Below are positions 63,073-64,000 of a stretch of 64,000 nucleotides of DNA, piece after piece (the first letter of the stretch is position 1; each line of letters opens with the position of its first letter). The stretch lies in assembly GCF_007859855.1 (NCBI RefSeq), contig NZ_SJPK01000010.1, positions 124,001-188,000 on the forward strand, read 5' to 3'. This DNA is from Allorhodopirellula solitaria. Lineage in GTDB: Bacteria > Planctomycetota > Planctomycetia > Pirellulales > Pirellulaceae. Made by a program: the position numbers and the translations under genes. The notes under the pieces are model-generated. The model was not told where the DNA came from and ran no database searches. It was given only the letters and a program-made list of their open reading frames with translations.

Positions 63073-63996
63073 ATGAATGCTACCTCGCCCGGCTATATCG
63101 ATTTGCAGGTCAACGGATACGGCGGCGTGGACTTCAACGGCGATGAAGTCTCCGCCGAATCACTCCATGCCGCTTGCGAGCGATTGACCGAGGATGGCGT
63201 TTCTAAAATACTCGCCACGATCATCACCGCCGACGTACAGGCGATGTCACGCAAGCTGGCCCGGATCGCTGCCATTCGGCAGCAAGACCCGTTGGTGGCA
63301 AAGGTCATTGCGGGCCTTCACATCGAAGGCCCCTTCATCAACGAACAAACGGGCTACGTCGGGGCCCATCCTCGGGACGCGGTACGACCTGCCGACGTCG
63401 AATCGATGCAGCGGCTTCTCGATGCCGCCGAGGGACTCGCTCGAATCGTCACCCTCGCCCCCGAACGCGACCCGAACTTTCAGGTCACCCGCATGCTCGC
63501 CGGTCAAGGCATCTGTGTTTCGGGCGGCCACTGTAACCCGTCGCTCGATCAGCTCGACGGCGCCATCGATGCCGGTCTCTCGATGTTCACGCACCTGGGC
63601 AACGGATGCCCCCTCAGCATGCATCGCCATGACAACATCATCCAACGCGCCCTCAGTCGATCGAGGAATTTGCATATCGGCCTGATCGCTGACGGCGTGC
63701 ACGTGCCGTGGCCCGCGCTGGGGAACTCGATCCGCTGTGCCGGTGTGGAGCGTTGCTTTATCGTAACCGACGCCATCAGCGCGGCAGGACTGGGGCCAGG
63801 TCACTATCAATTAGGCGAGCGCGAAGTTGTTGTCGATAGCGATGGAGCCACCTGGGCGGCAGACCGCTCACACCTGGTCGGATCATCAGGCACGATGCCC
63901 CAGGTCGCAGCCAATTTGAAACACCATCTCCACCTCTCCGACGAGGACGTGACCCGGCTGACGGTGACCAATCCGCAACAAATCCTAAGCCTTTGA
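63073..63996 (+). CDS. nagA: N-acetylglucosamine-6-phosphate deacetylase, short form
   Basis: Deacetylates GlcNAc-6-phosphate to supply NagB. The 307 residues carry GYIDLQVNGYGGVDFNGDE, the metal-binding LHIEGPFINEQTGYVGAHP, the His pair in GGHCNPSLDQ and IGLIADGVHVP, and the catalytic Asp in CFIVTDAISAAGLGPGHY. Family members are usually about 380 residues, with an N-terminal beta-sandwich segment before IDLQ. Here the protein begins at that motif, so the N-terminal strands are missing. Complete within the window, stop TGA at 63994-63996. Follows nagB after 2 bases. Confidence 0.88.
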   Translation: MNATSPGYIDLQVNGYGGVDFNGDEVSAESLHAACERLTEDGVSKILATIITADVQAMSRKLARIAAIRQQDPLVAKVIAGLHIEGPFINEQTGYVGAHPRDAVRPADVESMQRLLDAAEGLARIVTLAPERDPNFQVTRMLAGQGICVSGGHCNPSLDQLDGAIDAGLSMFTHLGNGCPLSMHRHDNIIQRALSRSRNLHIGLIADGVHVPWPALGNSIRCAGVERCFIVTDAISAAGLGPGHYQLGEREVVVDSDGATWAADRSHLVGSSGTMPQVAANLKHHLHLSDEDVTRLTVTNPQQILSL

Positions 63997-64000
63997 GTCC

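Overview
The window looks like a chromosomal segment of a planctomycete, most likely a Rhodopirellula-like member of the Pirellulaceae. The reasons are a giant secreted PVC-type dehydrogenase/cytochrome c mosaic protein, many secreted proteins of no recognised family, planctomycete-style dispersed palindromic repeats, a Tat-exported Gfo/Idh/MocA oxidoreductase, weak or absent Shine-Dalgarno sites, frequent GTG/TTG starts and moderately high GC. No rRNA, tRNA, CRISPR array or prophage was seen. The assignment rests on family recognition by eye, not on a database search.

Layout. 1-3051: translation block ffh (cut by the left edge), rpsP, trmD, rplS. 3233-8747: type I secretion-like trio (ABC protein with a degenerate ATPase, HlyD-type adaptor, TolC-type outer-membrane protein). 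8748-13008: a decayed region with a group II intron tail, a perfect 27-bp inverted repeat, two truncated DGPF/YCII genes, DoxX, an SRPBCC/VOC chimera, an intact DUF899 gene, debris of an ECF sigma factor with a DUF6596-type C-terminus, and a frameshifted S23 four-helix-bundle gene between inverted hexamer arrays. 13009-21467 (minus): trpB, methyltransferase, class V aminotransferase and coaD in one tight operon, then ileS-purN. 21843-29767: a secreted protein bracketed by long inverted repeats, exodeoxyribonuclease III, an Nramp-like transporter and the 1263-residue PVC mosaic protein.

29793-35824: a surface-glycan locus (glycosyltransferase, CmcI-like methyltransferase, Wzt-type ABC ATPase, kinase-like/methyltransferase fusion). 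It is interrupted by a 217-bp-period repeat array, one unit of which carries a REP-associated tyrosine transposase (RAYT) gene. 35998-40588: a co-directional run with a prenyltransferase/squalene-cyclase-repeat protein, a P-loop ATPase and three unrecognised proteins. 40857-50892: a tiny membrane ORF, SixA phosphatase, metallophosphoesterase, ndk, secreted proteins, RbsD/FucU, an AEC transporter, a four-S1-domain protein, a YmdB-type phosphodiesterase and a SHOCT/DUF4870 membrane protein. 50935-57016: aspartoacylase-like M14 protein, a large secretin and an unrecognised protein. 57269-63996: mtnA with a Tat-exported oxidoreductase, then a sodium:solute symporter divergent from nagB-nagA, consistent with amino-sugar uptake and breakdown.

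The points most worth following up are the RAYT gene nested inside an exactly periodic repeat, the degenerate ABC ATPase in an otherwise complete secretion trio, the decaying sigma factor/DGPF cluster, and the paired inverted repeats around single genes.
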